In this document: in pieces, positions 1 to 7,665 of the stretch
Position numbering within the stretch: the stretch's first letter is position 1
Layout: each line of letters begins with the position of its first letter
DNA from: Microbacterium mitrae
Lineage (GTDB): Bacteria; Actinomycetota; Actinomycetes; Actinomycetales; Microbacteriaceae
Assembly (NCBI RefSeq): GCF_008017445.1
Contig: NZ_VRSW01000002.1
Coordinates: forward strand, 372,001 to 436,000
Length of the DNA stretch: 64,000 nt
Direction: 5' to 3'
Notes under the pieces: model-generated
The model's input: the letters and a program-made list of their open reading frames with translations, nothing else
What the model was told of the DNA's origin: nothing
Database searches by the model: none
Position numbers and translations under genes: made by a program

Positions 1-1891
1 GCGAACCACGAACCATTCGCGGTAGCCTCGTGCCAAGCGGCAAGGACCGACGGGCGATGAAGACGTTTGGTCCGTCGGCCAAATATCCATTGATGTTTGA
101 AGCTTTGATCTGAAGGCCATCCGTGAAGATGTACTTCTCACTCATCGAAAAGTTCCGAAGATTGATCACCGCGACGGTCACGCCGGCGTTTCGCTTCGCG
201 TTGTTCTCCCATTTGAACGATGTGTGAGCAAAACCGATCTCGATGTCATCGCTGAGCACGGTCGGGAACATCAAGCCAACATGGTCACCTTGCGACACTG
301 AGTTAGTGGTTACGAATGCGAGCTGAGCCTGCGTATCCCGGATGTAGTCGGCACCCTTGACGAACCAAAGCGAGATGTAATCAAGATTCGGAGAGAACGG
401 GCGCTCTCCAAGAACCGACTTAAACTCGCCCTTCTGCTCCTTGGTCTGCATGCTGGAGCCCACATAAGGAGGGTTCCCGATCAGATAAATCTCCGTCTCG
501 CCGTCGTTCGGGCAGACCTCATTCCAGTCCACCCGCGTCGCGTTCCCAGCCTTGATCTGCCCGGTCTCTTTCAGTGGGATCAGAGGGATCGGCACGCCGA
601 ACTTCGCACGGAACTCAGCATTCATCTGATGCTTTGCTATCCAGAGCGACAGGATCGCCACCTCGACGGCGAAGTCGTCGATCTCGATTCCGTAGAAGTT
701 CTCGATGTTGATCCTCGAGTCCGTCCACAGCGTCTGGTGCGACGGGCTCAGCTCGGCGAGCCGCTCGAGAATCGCGTGCTCGAGCTTGCGCAGCTCCTTA
801 TACGCGATGACGAGGAAGTTGCCCGATCCACATGCGGGGTCGAACACCTTGATTGCCGCGATCCGGTCCAGAAGGCGGACCAGGCGGCGCTCGCTGTCCT
901 GCGCCTCGTTGATCTCCTCCTTCAGATCGTCCAGGAACAGCGGCTCGATCGTCTTCAGGATGTTCGGCACTGATGTGTAGTGCTGGCCGAGGTCGCTGCG
1001 CTTGCCGGGCGTGACGATCGCTTGAAACATCGAGCCGAAGATGTCGGGGTTGATGTCGCGCCAGATCAGCGTGCCCGAGGCGATGAGCTCGTCGCGCGCT
1101 TGCTTCGTGAACCGCGGCACGACCTGCTCGTCGGTGACCGTGAACAGTCGGCCGTTCACGTACGGGAAGTCCGCGAGGTGCGTCGGCTTGTCGGCCGGAT
1201 CGGCGGTGTCCAGAGCCTTGAACAGGTCGGTCAGGAACTCTGCGAGGTCAGACCCATCGGACTGGGTCTGCGACCCGACCGCGTTCGTGAACTGGTTGTG
1301 GTCGAAGATCCCTGTGTCCTCGGCGAAGAAGCAGAACAGCAGCCGGGTGAAGAAGATGTTCAGCGAGTGACGCCCCTGCGCGTCGTCGAAGATGCCCGGG
1401 TTCGCGTGCAGCAGCTCGTCGAAGAGCTTGCCCATGCGCTCGGCCGCCTTGACGTCGGCGTGCGACTCCGCGGCGTACTGAGCTTTCTCCATGCCGGCCC
1501 ACGGCAGGAAGAAGGTGAAGTGCTGGTCGATCTCTCGGATCGGGAAGCCGATCGTCTCGTTCGTCTTGGTGTCGTGCGCGACGACGTCGACGTAGTCGGT
1601 GACGATCATGAAACGCGTGCTGAAGCGCACGACCGCCGGCGTCGTCTTGAGCTCCTCGGCGACCTCGAGCGGGTCGCCGGCAGTCTCCTTGAAGTAGACG
1701 ACGTTCTTCTGAGCGACCTCGGTCGTTGGATCGACGGCGACGTTCAACGAGCCGTTGCGCAGCCGGGTGACGTTTCCCTGCGGTTTCCCGTAGGCGAGCA
1801 GGAGATCGAAGACGAACTCCCGGTCATACGTATCGCGCCCGGCCAGCGGGGCGACCCGCTCCTCGACCGACTTGAGGCTCAATCTCGCCAT
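1..1891 (-). CDS. MmeI-like class I DNA methyltransferase, 3' end outside window
   Basis: The open frame runs 630 codons from ATG 1891 to the left edge, so the C-terminus is missing. An AGGA box sits 7 bases before the ATG and a TGA lies just upstream in frame, which fixes the start. Around residue 350 is FDPACGSGNFL, the SAM-binding motif I, and around residue 473 is NPPY, the catalytic motif IV of amino-methyltransferases that make N6-adenine. The stretch before them (RLRNGS...QKNVVYFKE, then RFMIVTDYVDVV) resembles the N-terminal part of MmeI/type IIL restriction-modification proteins. I do not see the D-x8-ExK nuclease motif such enzymes carry near their N-terminus, so it may only methylate. 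The target-recognition domain would lie beyond the edge. It is the last visible gene of the minus-strand island and probably protects the host or takes part in phage defence. Confidence 0.85.
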   Translation of the reverse strand, partial: MARLSLKSVEERVAPLAGRDTYDREFVFDLLLAYGKPQGNVTRLRNGSLNVAVDPTTEVAQKNVVYFKETAGDPLEVAEELKTTPAVVRFSTRFMIVTDYVDVVAHDTKTNETIGFPIREIDQHFTFFLPWAGMEKAQYAAESHADVKAAERMGKLFDELLHANPGIFDDAQGRHSLNIFFTRLLFCFFAEDTGIFDHNQFTNAVGSQTQSDGSDLAEFLTDLFKALDTADPADKPTHLADFPYVNGRLFTVTDEQVVPRFTKQARDELIASGTLIWRDINPDIFGSMFQAIVTPGKRSDLGQHYTSVPNILKTIEPLFLDDLKEEINEAQDSERRLVRLLDRIAAIKVFDPACGSGNFLVIAYKELRKLEHAILERLAELSPSHQTLWTDSRINIENFYGIEIDDFAVEVAILSLWIAKHQMNAEFRAKFGVPIPLIPLKETGQIKAGNATRVDWNEVCPNDGETEIYLIGNPPYVGSSMQTKEQKGEFKSVLGERPFSPNLDYISLWFVKGADYIRDTQAQLAFVTTNSVSQGDHVGLMFPTVLSDDIEIGFAHTSFKWENNAKRNAGVTVAVINLRNFSMSEKYIFTDGLQIKASNINGYLADGPNVFIARRSLPLGTRLPRMVRGS

Positions 1892-2050
1892 AACGATGTC
1901 CTGTTCTCATACGGGCCGTTCGGGGGAAATCGGCCAGTCATCGCGCACGTACGCCTCTGCTGCGAGGCGGGCGCTGCGTCGTGGACATCCTATCGGCGGG
2001 GTCCGACACGGCTTCGGCCAACCGCCGTCGGATGGTGATACATCAGGGTG

Positions 2051-2336
2051 TCAGTGCAAGGGCCTAAACGGGGCGGCCCGGCTTGGCTCGGCTTCTCTGA
2101 GCAAGATGTCCGCGAAGAGCCGGTCGTTGCTCAAGGCGGTGCTGATGTCCCAGTAGTGCTGCGCCCGCTCGCTGCCGAAGTTCCCAAATCTCGACGCGCT
2201 CGAGCATGTCGAGCCGCCGTCGCAGTGCCGCGCGCGACCACGGAATCGCTTCGAAACAGTACTCAGCGCGAAGCGAAGCGACGGCACTCCCGGGGTTGCC
2301 CCCAGAAGTCCGGCTCGTGGCCGGCGAGGCACTCGA
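2051..2336 (-). pseudogene. Degenerate ORF between DUF3644 gene and methyltransferase
   Basis: Three reading frames each hold a piece that reads like protein: IECLAGHEPDFWGQP, then EYCFEAIPWSRAALRRRL, then ERAQHYWDISTALSNDRLF ending at a TGA at 2053-2051. The pieces follow one another in order, so the simplest view is a short gene broken by two frameshifts. It starts at the very end of the DUF3644 gene. I do not recognise the family. It could also be chance coding-like sequence in GC-rich DNA. Confidence 0.35.
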
Positions 2337-3416
2337 TCAGGATTTGGCCTTGGCCGGCTTCGTCCGCGGCTCCCGGCCCGTCATCTCCAAGAAGCCCTCT
2401 GGCGTCGAGCACTTCTTGATCAAGCGCTGGACCCAAGCTTTCGTATATCTGTAGGTCTTCGTCGGTTCGTCGTACTCGCAGAAGTCCGTGTTCGTCCGTG
2501 ACGGATTGTCGTCACCGTTGGGCGGACGGATCTTCGCCTTCTTCCAGGAGTCTGTGAAGTGCGCCATGTTGTAAACGTACGGTATCGCTGCCTGGATCTC
2601 CTTCACGGCCTTCGTCGGCATCACTCGGCCGAAGCCCGAGACGTTCTGTTTCCTGTCGCGGACGATCACTTGGCCGCGACGCCCGAGCTCCTCCGCGAAG
2701 GCGCGCTCGTCGTCTGTCATATCGTCGTACTTCGTGAATTGCAGCGCGATCGCATCAGGATCCTTCGGCGCGAGCTCGACGATCGCCCTGATCCTGAACT
2801 CGTAGCGCGAGTCGTTTGTGACCGACTCGTCCAGGCCGGCCTCGTAGCTCGTAACGAAGGTCCTGATGTCATTCGGCAGGGTGCTCCGGAACCTCCGCAG
2901 AGCCTGCTCTCCCTCGGAAGTGAACGTACCGACGAAGATTGGGATCCTGAGCCGCATCGCCAGCGATTGGTTGTCGCCGAACTGCTCGGTCAGCTCGGTC
3001 TCGAAGTTCACGAGCAGAGCGTGCGCGTGGCCGGCGAGGTTTAGCATCAGCGCCTCGTCGGCGTGCGCATGGCGATGCTCCAAGCGATTCCGCAGCTTGA
3101 TGAACAGCGAGAGGTTCGCACGAACCGGATCGGCGTCCGACGGCCAGCGCTCCTTCATGGAGCGCTCGAGTTCCCAGCGTTTCGCCTCCCCGTCGATCTT
3201 GAGCAGCCTCTTCTTAAACTGCGGGTCCCAGTAGCGGAAGTCCACGTCGTCGCGGATGAACTGCGCGTGCAGCAGGTAGAGCCATGCCAGGTGCATGTGG
3301 ATCACGAAGCCCTCGAACGAGCGCGACTCCGCGGGATCGTTGTACAGCCTTACTGCGAGGCACGCCTCTTCCAAGCTCGCGTCGAGAGTCGTCTGCCATC
3401 GGGGAGGTCGTGCCAT
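2337..3416 (-). CDS. DUF3644 domain protein with HEPN-like motif
   Basis: This 359-residue protein matches what I know of DUF3644 proteins: an N-terminal helical part (LEEACLAVRLYNDP), then IKLRNRLEHRHAH. Residues 109-114, RNRLEH, fit the R-x4-H signature of HEPN-fold ribonucleases. The C-terminal part contains FGRVMPTKAVKEIQ and YRYTKAWVQRLIK, which looks like a DNA- or RNA-binding tail rich in Lys/Arg. DUF3644 genes are typically strain-specific. Here it lies between a RecB-like nuclease candidate and a methyltransferase inside a tRNA-bounded island, which suggests defence, but no activity has been shown by the sequence. The gap to the upstream gene is 151 bases, so separate transcription is possible. 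The start ATG 3416 is the first in frame. Confidence 0.8.
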   Translation of the reverse strand: MARPPRWQTTLDASLEEACLAVRLYNDPAESRSFEGFVIHMHLAWLYLLHAQFIRDDVDFRYWDPQFKKRLLKIDGEAKRWELERSMKERWPSDADPVRANLSLFIKLRNRLEHRHAHADEALMLNLAGHAHALLVNFETELTEQFGDNQSLAMRLRIPIFVGTFTSEGEQALRRFRSTLPNDIRTFVTSYEAGLDESVTNDSRYEFRIRAIVELAPKDPDAIALQFTKYDDMTDDERAFAEELGRRGQVIVRDRKQNVSGFGRVMPTKAVKEIQAAIPYVYNMAHFTDSWKKAKIRPPNGDDNPSRTNTDFCEYDEPTKTYRYTKAWVQRLIKKCSTPEGFLEMTGREPRTKPAKAKS

Positions 3417-3567
3417 GTCATGAGGCTATCGGCAACCTATGACACGCGAGCGAAGTAGGGTCAAGCCCCTCTTACCTTGCGATCGGTCCCGACCTCCCGA
3501 AGACGTGCGCACAGCGCACCTCGTTGACCGTGATATTCATCAATGCAGCACTCGACGCTTGTCGTGC

Positions 3568-4458
3568 TCACACGTCGTACCCGATCACGTCGCGCCGCAC
3601 CGTTTCGATTACATCAGCCGGCAGCTCCATCACTTCGAGGCGTGAGACAACGTTCAACCGAGGGTTGAAGATGCCGACGGAGGTGATGTCCTCGAAGTCC
3701 GGCAGGCTCGACTGCTTGCCCATCAGGAAGTACATCAGCAACTGCAGAGTATGGTCCTTGGTCGGCTTCGACGCGGAAACCTTGAAGTCCCACAGCGTGT
3801 CGGCGGTCAGAAAGTCTCCGTCGCCGCTGTCCACCAGATCGGTGTACCCGCCGCGGCCGCCGACAGCGTGCGCTTCTTCGCTGACGAAGATGAAGCCATC
3901 CGTCGTCACTGGGCCGTACTGCTCAAAGAACTTTGCAGCCCGTTGGATCATGGTCAGAATATGGGCCGTCGTGACTTCATCCGGCGCGAGCTGCGTACTC
4001 TGCGGGTTGTAGAACACCACCCCCGCGCGCAGGCCCACGTCGTACGTCGACAACCGGCAGGCCCGGCGCACCGCATCCGCATCGATCACGTATTTCACTG
4101 CGCCGTCGTCGAGCTGCGTCATCTCGAACCCGAGGACCACAGCCTTCGCGTCTGCCGCGATCGACTCATCACCGCCGAAATCGCTGAGGCGCTCAGAACC
4201 CATCACTGAAGCGCGGAAGACGTCTGCCGCTTGACGCACCGCCTCTTCCGTGTTCTTCGCGCTAATCCGCGCCAGCCGGCTCAGATAGTCGACGGCCAGT
4301 CCGACGATCGACGCGTGGATATTCTCCAGTTTGTGGTCCAGCGCGCCCTGCTCGTCGTCGAACTGCGTCGCCGTCAAGAGCTTCGGATTGATCAGCCCGC
4401 CACGAGGCTGACCAACTTCCTTGTTGTATTGCTTGATGCGTTGTGTTACTGAGGCCAT
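3568..4458 (-). CDS. Putative RecB-like PD-(D/E)XK nuclease, hypothetical
   Basis: No family name comes to mind for this 296-residue protein, but its C-terminal half carries the motif set of RecB-type nucleases: GGYTDLVD (D207, D210), then LWDFKVS (D224-x-K226) as the catalytic hairpin, then QLLMY (Q239-x3-Y243), the QxxxY helix. The N-terminal half is helical and charged with no recognisable domain. It opens the minus-strand gene set of the island. AGGTGGGG lies about 6 bases before ATG 4458, supporting that start. The likely role is DNA cleavage in a defence or mobile-element function; the fold call is by motif only. Confidence 0.6.
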   Translation of the reverse strand: MASVTQRIKQYNKEVGQPRGGLINPKLLTATQFDDEQGALDHKLENIHASIVGLAVDYLSRLARISAKNTEEAVRQAADVFRASVMGSERLSDFGGDESIAADAKAVVLGFEMTQLDDGAVKYVIDADAVRRACRLSTYDVGLRAGVVFYNPQSTQLAPDEVTTAHILTMIQRAAKFFEQYGPVTTDGFIFVSEEAHAVGGRGGYTDLVDSGDGDFLTADTLWDFKVSASKPTKDHTLQLLMYFLMGKQSSLPDFEDITSVGIFNPRLNVVSRLEVMELPADVIETVRRDVIGYDV

Positions 4459-4921
4459 TCGAACCCCACCTGTTCAATTGTCGTTCGGCCCCAAGGCCCG
4501 TGATTCAAGTGTAGGTCGACAGAGAGCCTCGCTTCCAGTCGCCGCGCACGGCTCGGCGCGTCAGCTGACGGGCCTCACATCAGCACGGGAATCGACCTCG
4601 CAGCACTCCGACGAAGGACCTGGCTCAGCGCTACTCACGAGTCGACTCAGGCGAAATATACTCCGGCTCAATTCGAGCGCCTGAGGTTCAAATCGATGAA
4701 GATGCTCCGGCCGAACGCTAGATGCTCGACCAGCTCGCTCGAGCACGCTCTGGAGCGCTCGAAACGCTCCAAGAATGTACACGCAGATGTACACGCAAGG
4801 ATCAGGATGTACACGTATCCGGCGGGAATCGCCGGGAAGGGGCGATGCCTCGCGAGCCCTACTCCCGTCTGGCATCGCGAGCTACCGAGCGCTCCTGCGG
4901 GAGATGCTGGCAGCGTCTCAA
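4459..4921. other. Gene-free edge of island between nuclease gene and tRNA scar
   Basis: No convincing ORF is present. The left part must hold the promoter of the minus-strand nuclease gene. The right part is rich in short repeats: three copies of ATGTACACG and several GGAGCGCTC/CGCTCC palindromic elements around 4750-4770 and 4895. Such repeats close to an attachment site may be integrase or excisionase arm sites. No integrase gene is in the window. Confidence 0.5.
4775..4816 (+). repeat. Three direct copies of ATGTACACG beside the attachment scar
   Basis: Copies start at 4775, 4787 and 4807, that is 12 and 20 bases apart. The core TGTACA is itself palindromic. They lie 105-150 bases from the tRNA-Pro fragment. 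Possible roles are integrase arm-binding sites or repressor operators of the element; this is inference. Confidence 0.55.
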
Positions 4922-4955
4922 GGGGTCGCAGGTTCAAATCCTGTCAGCCCGACCA
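4922..4955 (+). other. tRNA-Pro 3' fragment, integration (att) scar
   Basis: The stretch GGGGTCGCAGGTTCAAAT and what follows to GACCA reproduces the variable loop, T arm, 3' acceptor strand and CCA tail of an actinobacterial tRNA-Pro. The T stem GCAGG pairs with CCTGT. The 5' half of a tRNA is absent upstream. A fragment ending in CCA followed at once by a terminator is the displaced 3' end of a tRNA gene after integration of an element, so this marks the right end of the island. The rebuilt full tRNA should lie to the left of the window. Confidence 0.8.
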
Positions 4956-4958
4956 AAG

Positions 4959-4992
4959 AATCGCGGAAATTCAAGGGTTTCCGCGATTTTTT
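4959..4992 (+). terminator. Terminator of the split tRNA-Pro gene
   Basis: AATCGCGGAAA pairs with TTTCCGCGATT around an 8-base loop and runs into a T tract. It starts 3 bases after the CCA of the tRNA-Pro fragment, as expected for the original tRNA terminator. Confidence 0.85.
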
Positions 4993-5079
4993 CGTTGGTG
5001 ACATGTGATCCGGTCCTCACAACCCATCTTTTTGACAAGCCGACGTGGTACGCGGGCCTTTGTCACCCGGCATGGCTCT

Positions 5080-5936
5080 TTCATCAGCTCGCGACCGCGG
5101 CGTCGGTCCTCGTGCCGGTAGGCGGCGATCATGCGCTGATAGATGCCCCAGGTCGCCTCGACCTCGACATGTTCTCGGTCGCGAACAACACCCTCAGCCG
5201 GGAGGCCTGCTTGTCGGTGAGCAGGTCGGCGACGGTGTGCAGGGTCCGCCTGGCCGAGTAGGGCGGGTCTCCCTTCATCCCGCGGTGGCCGTAGATGGCT
5301 TGCTACACACGCCGGCGGCACCGGTCGAGTGCGTCGCCGGCGAGGCGGACGACGTGGAAGGGATCCATGACCGCGACCGCATCGCGCCACGCCTGGTGTG
5401 GCAGCACAGTGCTCATCGACGCCGACGACCTTTACGCCATCGAACCGGTCGGCGTCTCGATCAGGACCCTCTTGCCCTCGGCCAGGACCGCATCGTTGGC
5501 GGTGTTCCAGGTGAGGTCGAGCCCCTCGGCGATCCGGGCAACAGTGAGGTGCTGCACGACGAGCGCTTCGAGTGCCCACCGCAGCCCGCGGCGCGAGAGC
5601 TTCGCCCGTGGGTCGGCCGCGCGGGTGGTTTCTTGGCGCCACACGCGCCCGCAGCCGGTGCAACGGTAGCGACGCACCGCGATTTCAAATACGGTGGGTC
5701 GCCACGTCCAGCGCCTCGTGCGCGAGTCGACGGATGACCGTGTCCCGAGCAGCGCCCTCGGCGCCGCAGCATCGGCACCACTCATCAGGGGTCAGGACCG
5801 GGCAAGCGAGCACCGCACGCGCGGGCTCGAGGCGTTGACCGGTCACGACGAGGTCGAGCTCATCGCGGCGGCAGAACGTGGTCAGGTCAGGGCGGGCGAA
5901 CGCGCCAGAGCGCTCGCCGACGGTAGCGTCAGACAA
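5080..5936 (-). pseudogene. ISL3-family transposase, decayed
   Basis: From ATG 5936 the frame gives DLTTFCRRDELDLVVTGQRL and a CRCCG zinc-binding motif, then shifts near 5700 into RYRCTGCGRVWRQ and VVQHLTVARIAEGLDLTWNT, then shifts again near 5450 into GVKVVGVDEH, the first catalytic Asp region of ISL3 transposases. After VDEH a large middle segment is missing; the next recognisable pieces are VMDPFHVVRLAGDALDRCRR, an in-frame stop, ARRTLHTVADLLTDKQ and VEATWGIYQRMIAAYR. The C-terminal third is lost. With several frameshifts, a stop and an internal deletion it cannot be active. An intact copy would be about 430 residues. Confidence 0.9.
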
Positions 5937-6046
5937 GTCAAGGTCTCTCGGATGCAGCGTGTAGGAACCTTCATCCTCGGGAGATCTCGACGTCTATCCC
6001 GGGACCGCCACGCCAACGCCAACTACACCCTCATCTGGGATGAGCC
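5080..6046 (-). mobile_element. Remnant of an ISL3-family insertion sequence
   Basis: The transposase pseudogene is preceded by a leader running to 6046 on the minus strand. This leader begins GGCTCATCCCAGATGAGG, which resembles the terminal inverted repeat of actinobacterial ISL3 elements. The other end cannot be seen, because the C-terminal part of the transposase is missing. The visible end stops 5 bases before the tRNA-Thr fragment. Confidence 0.75.
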
Positions 6047-6051
6047 TGATT

Positions 6052-6084
6052 AGGTCGTCGGTTCGATTGCGACAGGCGGCTCCG
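6052..6084 (+). other. tRNA-Thr 3' fragment, second integration scar
   Basis: AGGTCGTCGGTTCGATTG, then CGACAGGCGGCTCC, matches the 3' part of an actinobacterial tRNA-Thr whose acceptor strand is AGGCGGC with discriminator T. Two bases depart from a functional tRNA: the T stem has a G where C is needed (6069), and the tail reads CCG instead of CCA. There is no 5' half. A hairpin follows. I read it as an old, mutating attachment-site copy. Confidence 0.65.
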
Positions 6085-6090
6085 GCGAAT

Positions 6091-6124
6091 AGCCCCTGAC
6101 CTGTGGAAACGCAGGGCAGGGGCT
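6091..6124 (+). terminator. Hairpin behind the tRNA-Thr fragment
   Basis: AGCCCCTG pairs with CAGGGGCT and an inner CCTG pairs with CAGG around TGGAAACG, giving one long stem with a single mismatch. The T tract is weak (TTCCGTTC). Its place fits the former terminator of the tRNA gene. Confidence 0.6.
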
Positions 6125-6304
6125 GTTCCGTTCTGGTGGTCGCGATGCGGCGGGGCGTTGTGTCGCGACCTGGACGTGCGAGGTGTCAACGGTGCATAGC
6201 CGCAGCGATCGTTCGGCCCGTCGGGGATCATCAACGTGGTGCGGGTGTCGAGGCGGTCGGGTCCGGAGGCTCGGCGGGGCGCGATCGTCTCGTGCGTTGG
6301 CGGA

Positions 6305-6616
6305 CTACGGAAGCTTGGACGCCAGGACGTCGGCCGCCAGGATCTCGGGTGCTGCGGCGAGGAGGTGCTGGTTGGCCATCAGGGCGGTGACGATGGCGCC
6401 GTTGGCGTGGGCGTCGCGAGCGGCCTCGTCGGGGAATGCATCGAAGATCCAGAAGGTGTCGGCGTGGGTCCTGACCGCGAACCAGACAATCGTTCCTACT
6501 TCTTCGTTGGCGAGTGCGACAGCACCGGCGAGCAGATCGGCGAGCGAGTCGTGCTGTCCATCGGCCGCGACGATCTTGGCGACGAAGGCATACGGAAGTG
6601 ATGTGGGTGTGGACAT
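6305..6616 (-). CDS. Antibiotic biosynthesis monooxygenase (ABM) domain protein
   Basis: The 103-residue protein has the ABM/dimeric alpha-beta barrel pattern: LPYAFVAKIVAADGQHDSL at the start, then GTIVWFAVRTHADTFWIFDAF, then AARDAHANGAIVTALM and a C-terminal APEILAADVLASKLP. Small ABM proteins are dimeric and act as quinol monooxygenases or degrade heme, but the substrate cannot be told here. AAGGAG lies 7 bases before ATG 6616. It is divergent from a GlxA-type regulator 107 bases away, which is probably its controller. Confidence 0.85.
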   Translation of the reverse strand: MSTPTSLPYAFVAKIVAADGQHDSLADLLAGAVALANEEVGTIVWFAVRTHADTFWIFDAFPDEAARDAHANGAIVTALMANQHLLAAAPEILAADVLASKLP

Positions 6617-6690
6617 GAGGGACTCTCCTTGAGGTCGGGGTTCTTCGTGAGACGAGTTCAGCCTATGACGAGCGAGAGCCGGTGGGGAGT

Positions 6691-6723
6691 GGCGTATACG
6701 GCAGTAATGCTACTATTTACGCC
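6691..6723 (+). promoter_or_regulatory. Leaderless promoter and inverted repeat of the GlxA-type regulator
   Basis: TACTAT at 6711-6716 makes a good -10 box 7 bases before ATG 6724, so the transcript probably starts at or next to the ATG. The box is enclosed by GGCGTA (6691-6696) and TACGCC (6718-6723), an inverted repeat with a 21-base spacer that could be an operator, perhaps for autoregulation. Confidence 0.5.
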
Positions 6724-7665
6724 ATGCGTATTGGACTGATCGCGATCGACGGCTGCTTCGGTTCGGCTATCGCGTCGATCATTGACATCGTGCGGGTGGC
6801 CGACGGAGCCCGCGGCGATGTCGACCCGCGGATCGAGCCGATCGAACTCGCCATCCTCGGACCGAAACGGCGAGTGACCACGACGGCATCGATGACCCTG
6901 TCGGTGGACCACCCGCTGTCGGCGTCCGGAGAGTTCGACGTGGTCGTCGTCCCTGCGCTTGGAACCCTCACGGCCGCCGATACCAACGACGCCCTCCAGA
7001 GCCGAGATGCTCGTTCGGTGATCGCCTCGCTCGGGCGCCTCGACGAGGCGACCACCCGGATCGCCGCGGCGTGCACCGGTGTGTTCGCCGTCGCCGAGAC
7101 CGGACGGATGCATCATCGGCGGGCGACGACGAGCTGGTTCCTAGGGCCGGAGTTCCTGAAGCGCTATCCGACCGTCGCCCTCGATCTCGACACCATGGTC
7201 GTGGTCGACGGGAACCTCGTCACCGCCGGCGCCGCGTTCGCCCACATCGACCTCGCGCTCTCACTCGTGCGATCGATCAGCCCCGACCTGGCCCAACATG
7301 TCGCCAAGCTCCTCATCATCGACGAGCGGCCGTCGCAGGCGGCCTTCGTCGCCTACGAACATCTCCGGCACGAGGACCCGATCGTCGTCGAGTTCGAACG
7401 CTTCGTGCGCGCCCGCCTGGACGAACCGTTCAACGTCGCCTTCGTCGCGCAGTCGCTGGGCACCAGCCGGCGCACCCTCGAACGACGAATCCGTGCGGCG
7501 CTCAACCTCACTCCGCTCGGCTTCGTCCAACGGCTTCGCATCGAACGAGCTCGGCACCTCTCAGCAACCACGGACCTCACCTCCGCCGAGATCGCGCTAC
7601 GGGTCGGCTACGCGAACGCCGAGACTCTGCGCTCCCTCCTGCGCAGGGAGCGACGCCGTTCCTGA
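6724..7665 (+). CDS. GlxA-family transcriptional regulator (DJ-1/PfpI plus AraC domains)
   Basis: Residues 1-180 form the DJ-1/PfpI-like domain (MRIGLIAIDGCFGSAIAS, IAAACTGVFAVAETG, TAGAAFAHIDLALSLV), and residues 215-313 an AraC-type double HTH (VAFVAQSLGTSRRTLERRI and SAEIALRVGYANAETLRSLL). I prefer ATG 6724 to the upstream ATG at 6682, because conserved sequence begins there and a -10 box lies just in front. The protein ends in RRERRRS, whereas relatives continue with a segment like GATP..YR. The +1 frame right after the stop reads ATPFLTYRHAL, so a one-base change near 7655 may have cut off about 12 residues. It probably controls the divergent ABM gene. Confidence 0.85.
   Translation: MRIGLIAIDGCFGSAIASIIDIVRVADGARGDVDPRIEPIELAILGPKRRVTTTASMTLSVDHPLSASGEFDVVVVPALGTLTAADTNDALQSRDARSVIASLGRLDEATTRIAAACTGVFAVAETGRMHHRRATTSWFLGPEFLKRYPTVALDLDTMVVVDGNLVTAGAAFAHIDLALSLVRSISPDLAQHVAKLLIIDERPSQAAFVAYEHLRHEDPIVVEFERFVRARLDEPFNVAFVAQSLGTSRRTLERRIRAALNLTPLGFVQRLRIERARHLSATTDLTSAEIALRVGYANAETLRSLLRRERRRS

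Noticed and set aside
980-2038. Plus-strand frame of 352 codons over the methyltransferase
   Set aside because: Its sequence is Arg/Leu/Val-rich with no motif, while the minus strand holds the methyltransferase motifs in one frame.
4775-5008. Small ORF starting MYTQMYTQ
   Set aside because: It consists of the repeats and runs through the tRNA fragment and terminator.
5045-5737. Plus-strand frame of 230 codons in the ISL3 region
   Set aside because: The minus strand carries recognisable, although broken, transposase sequence.
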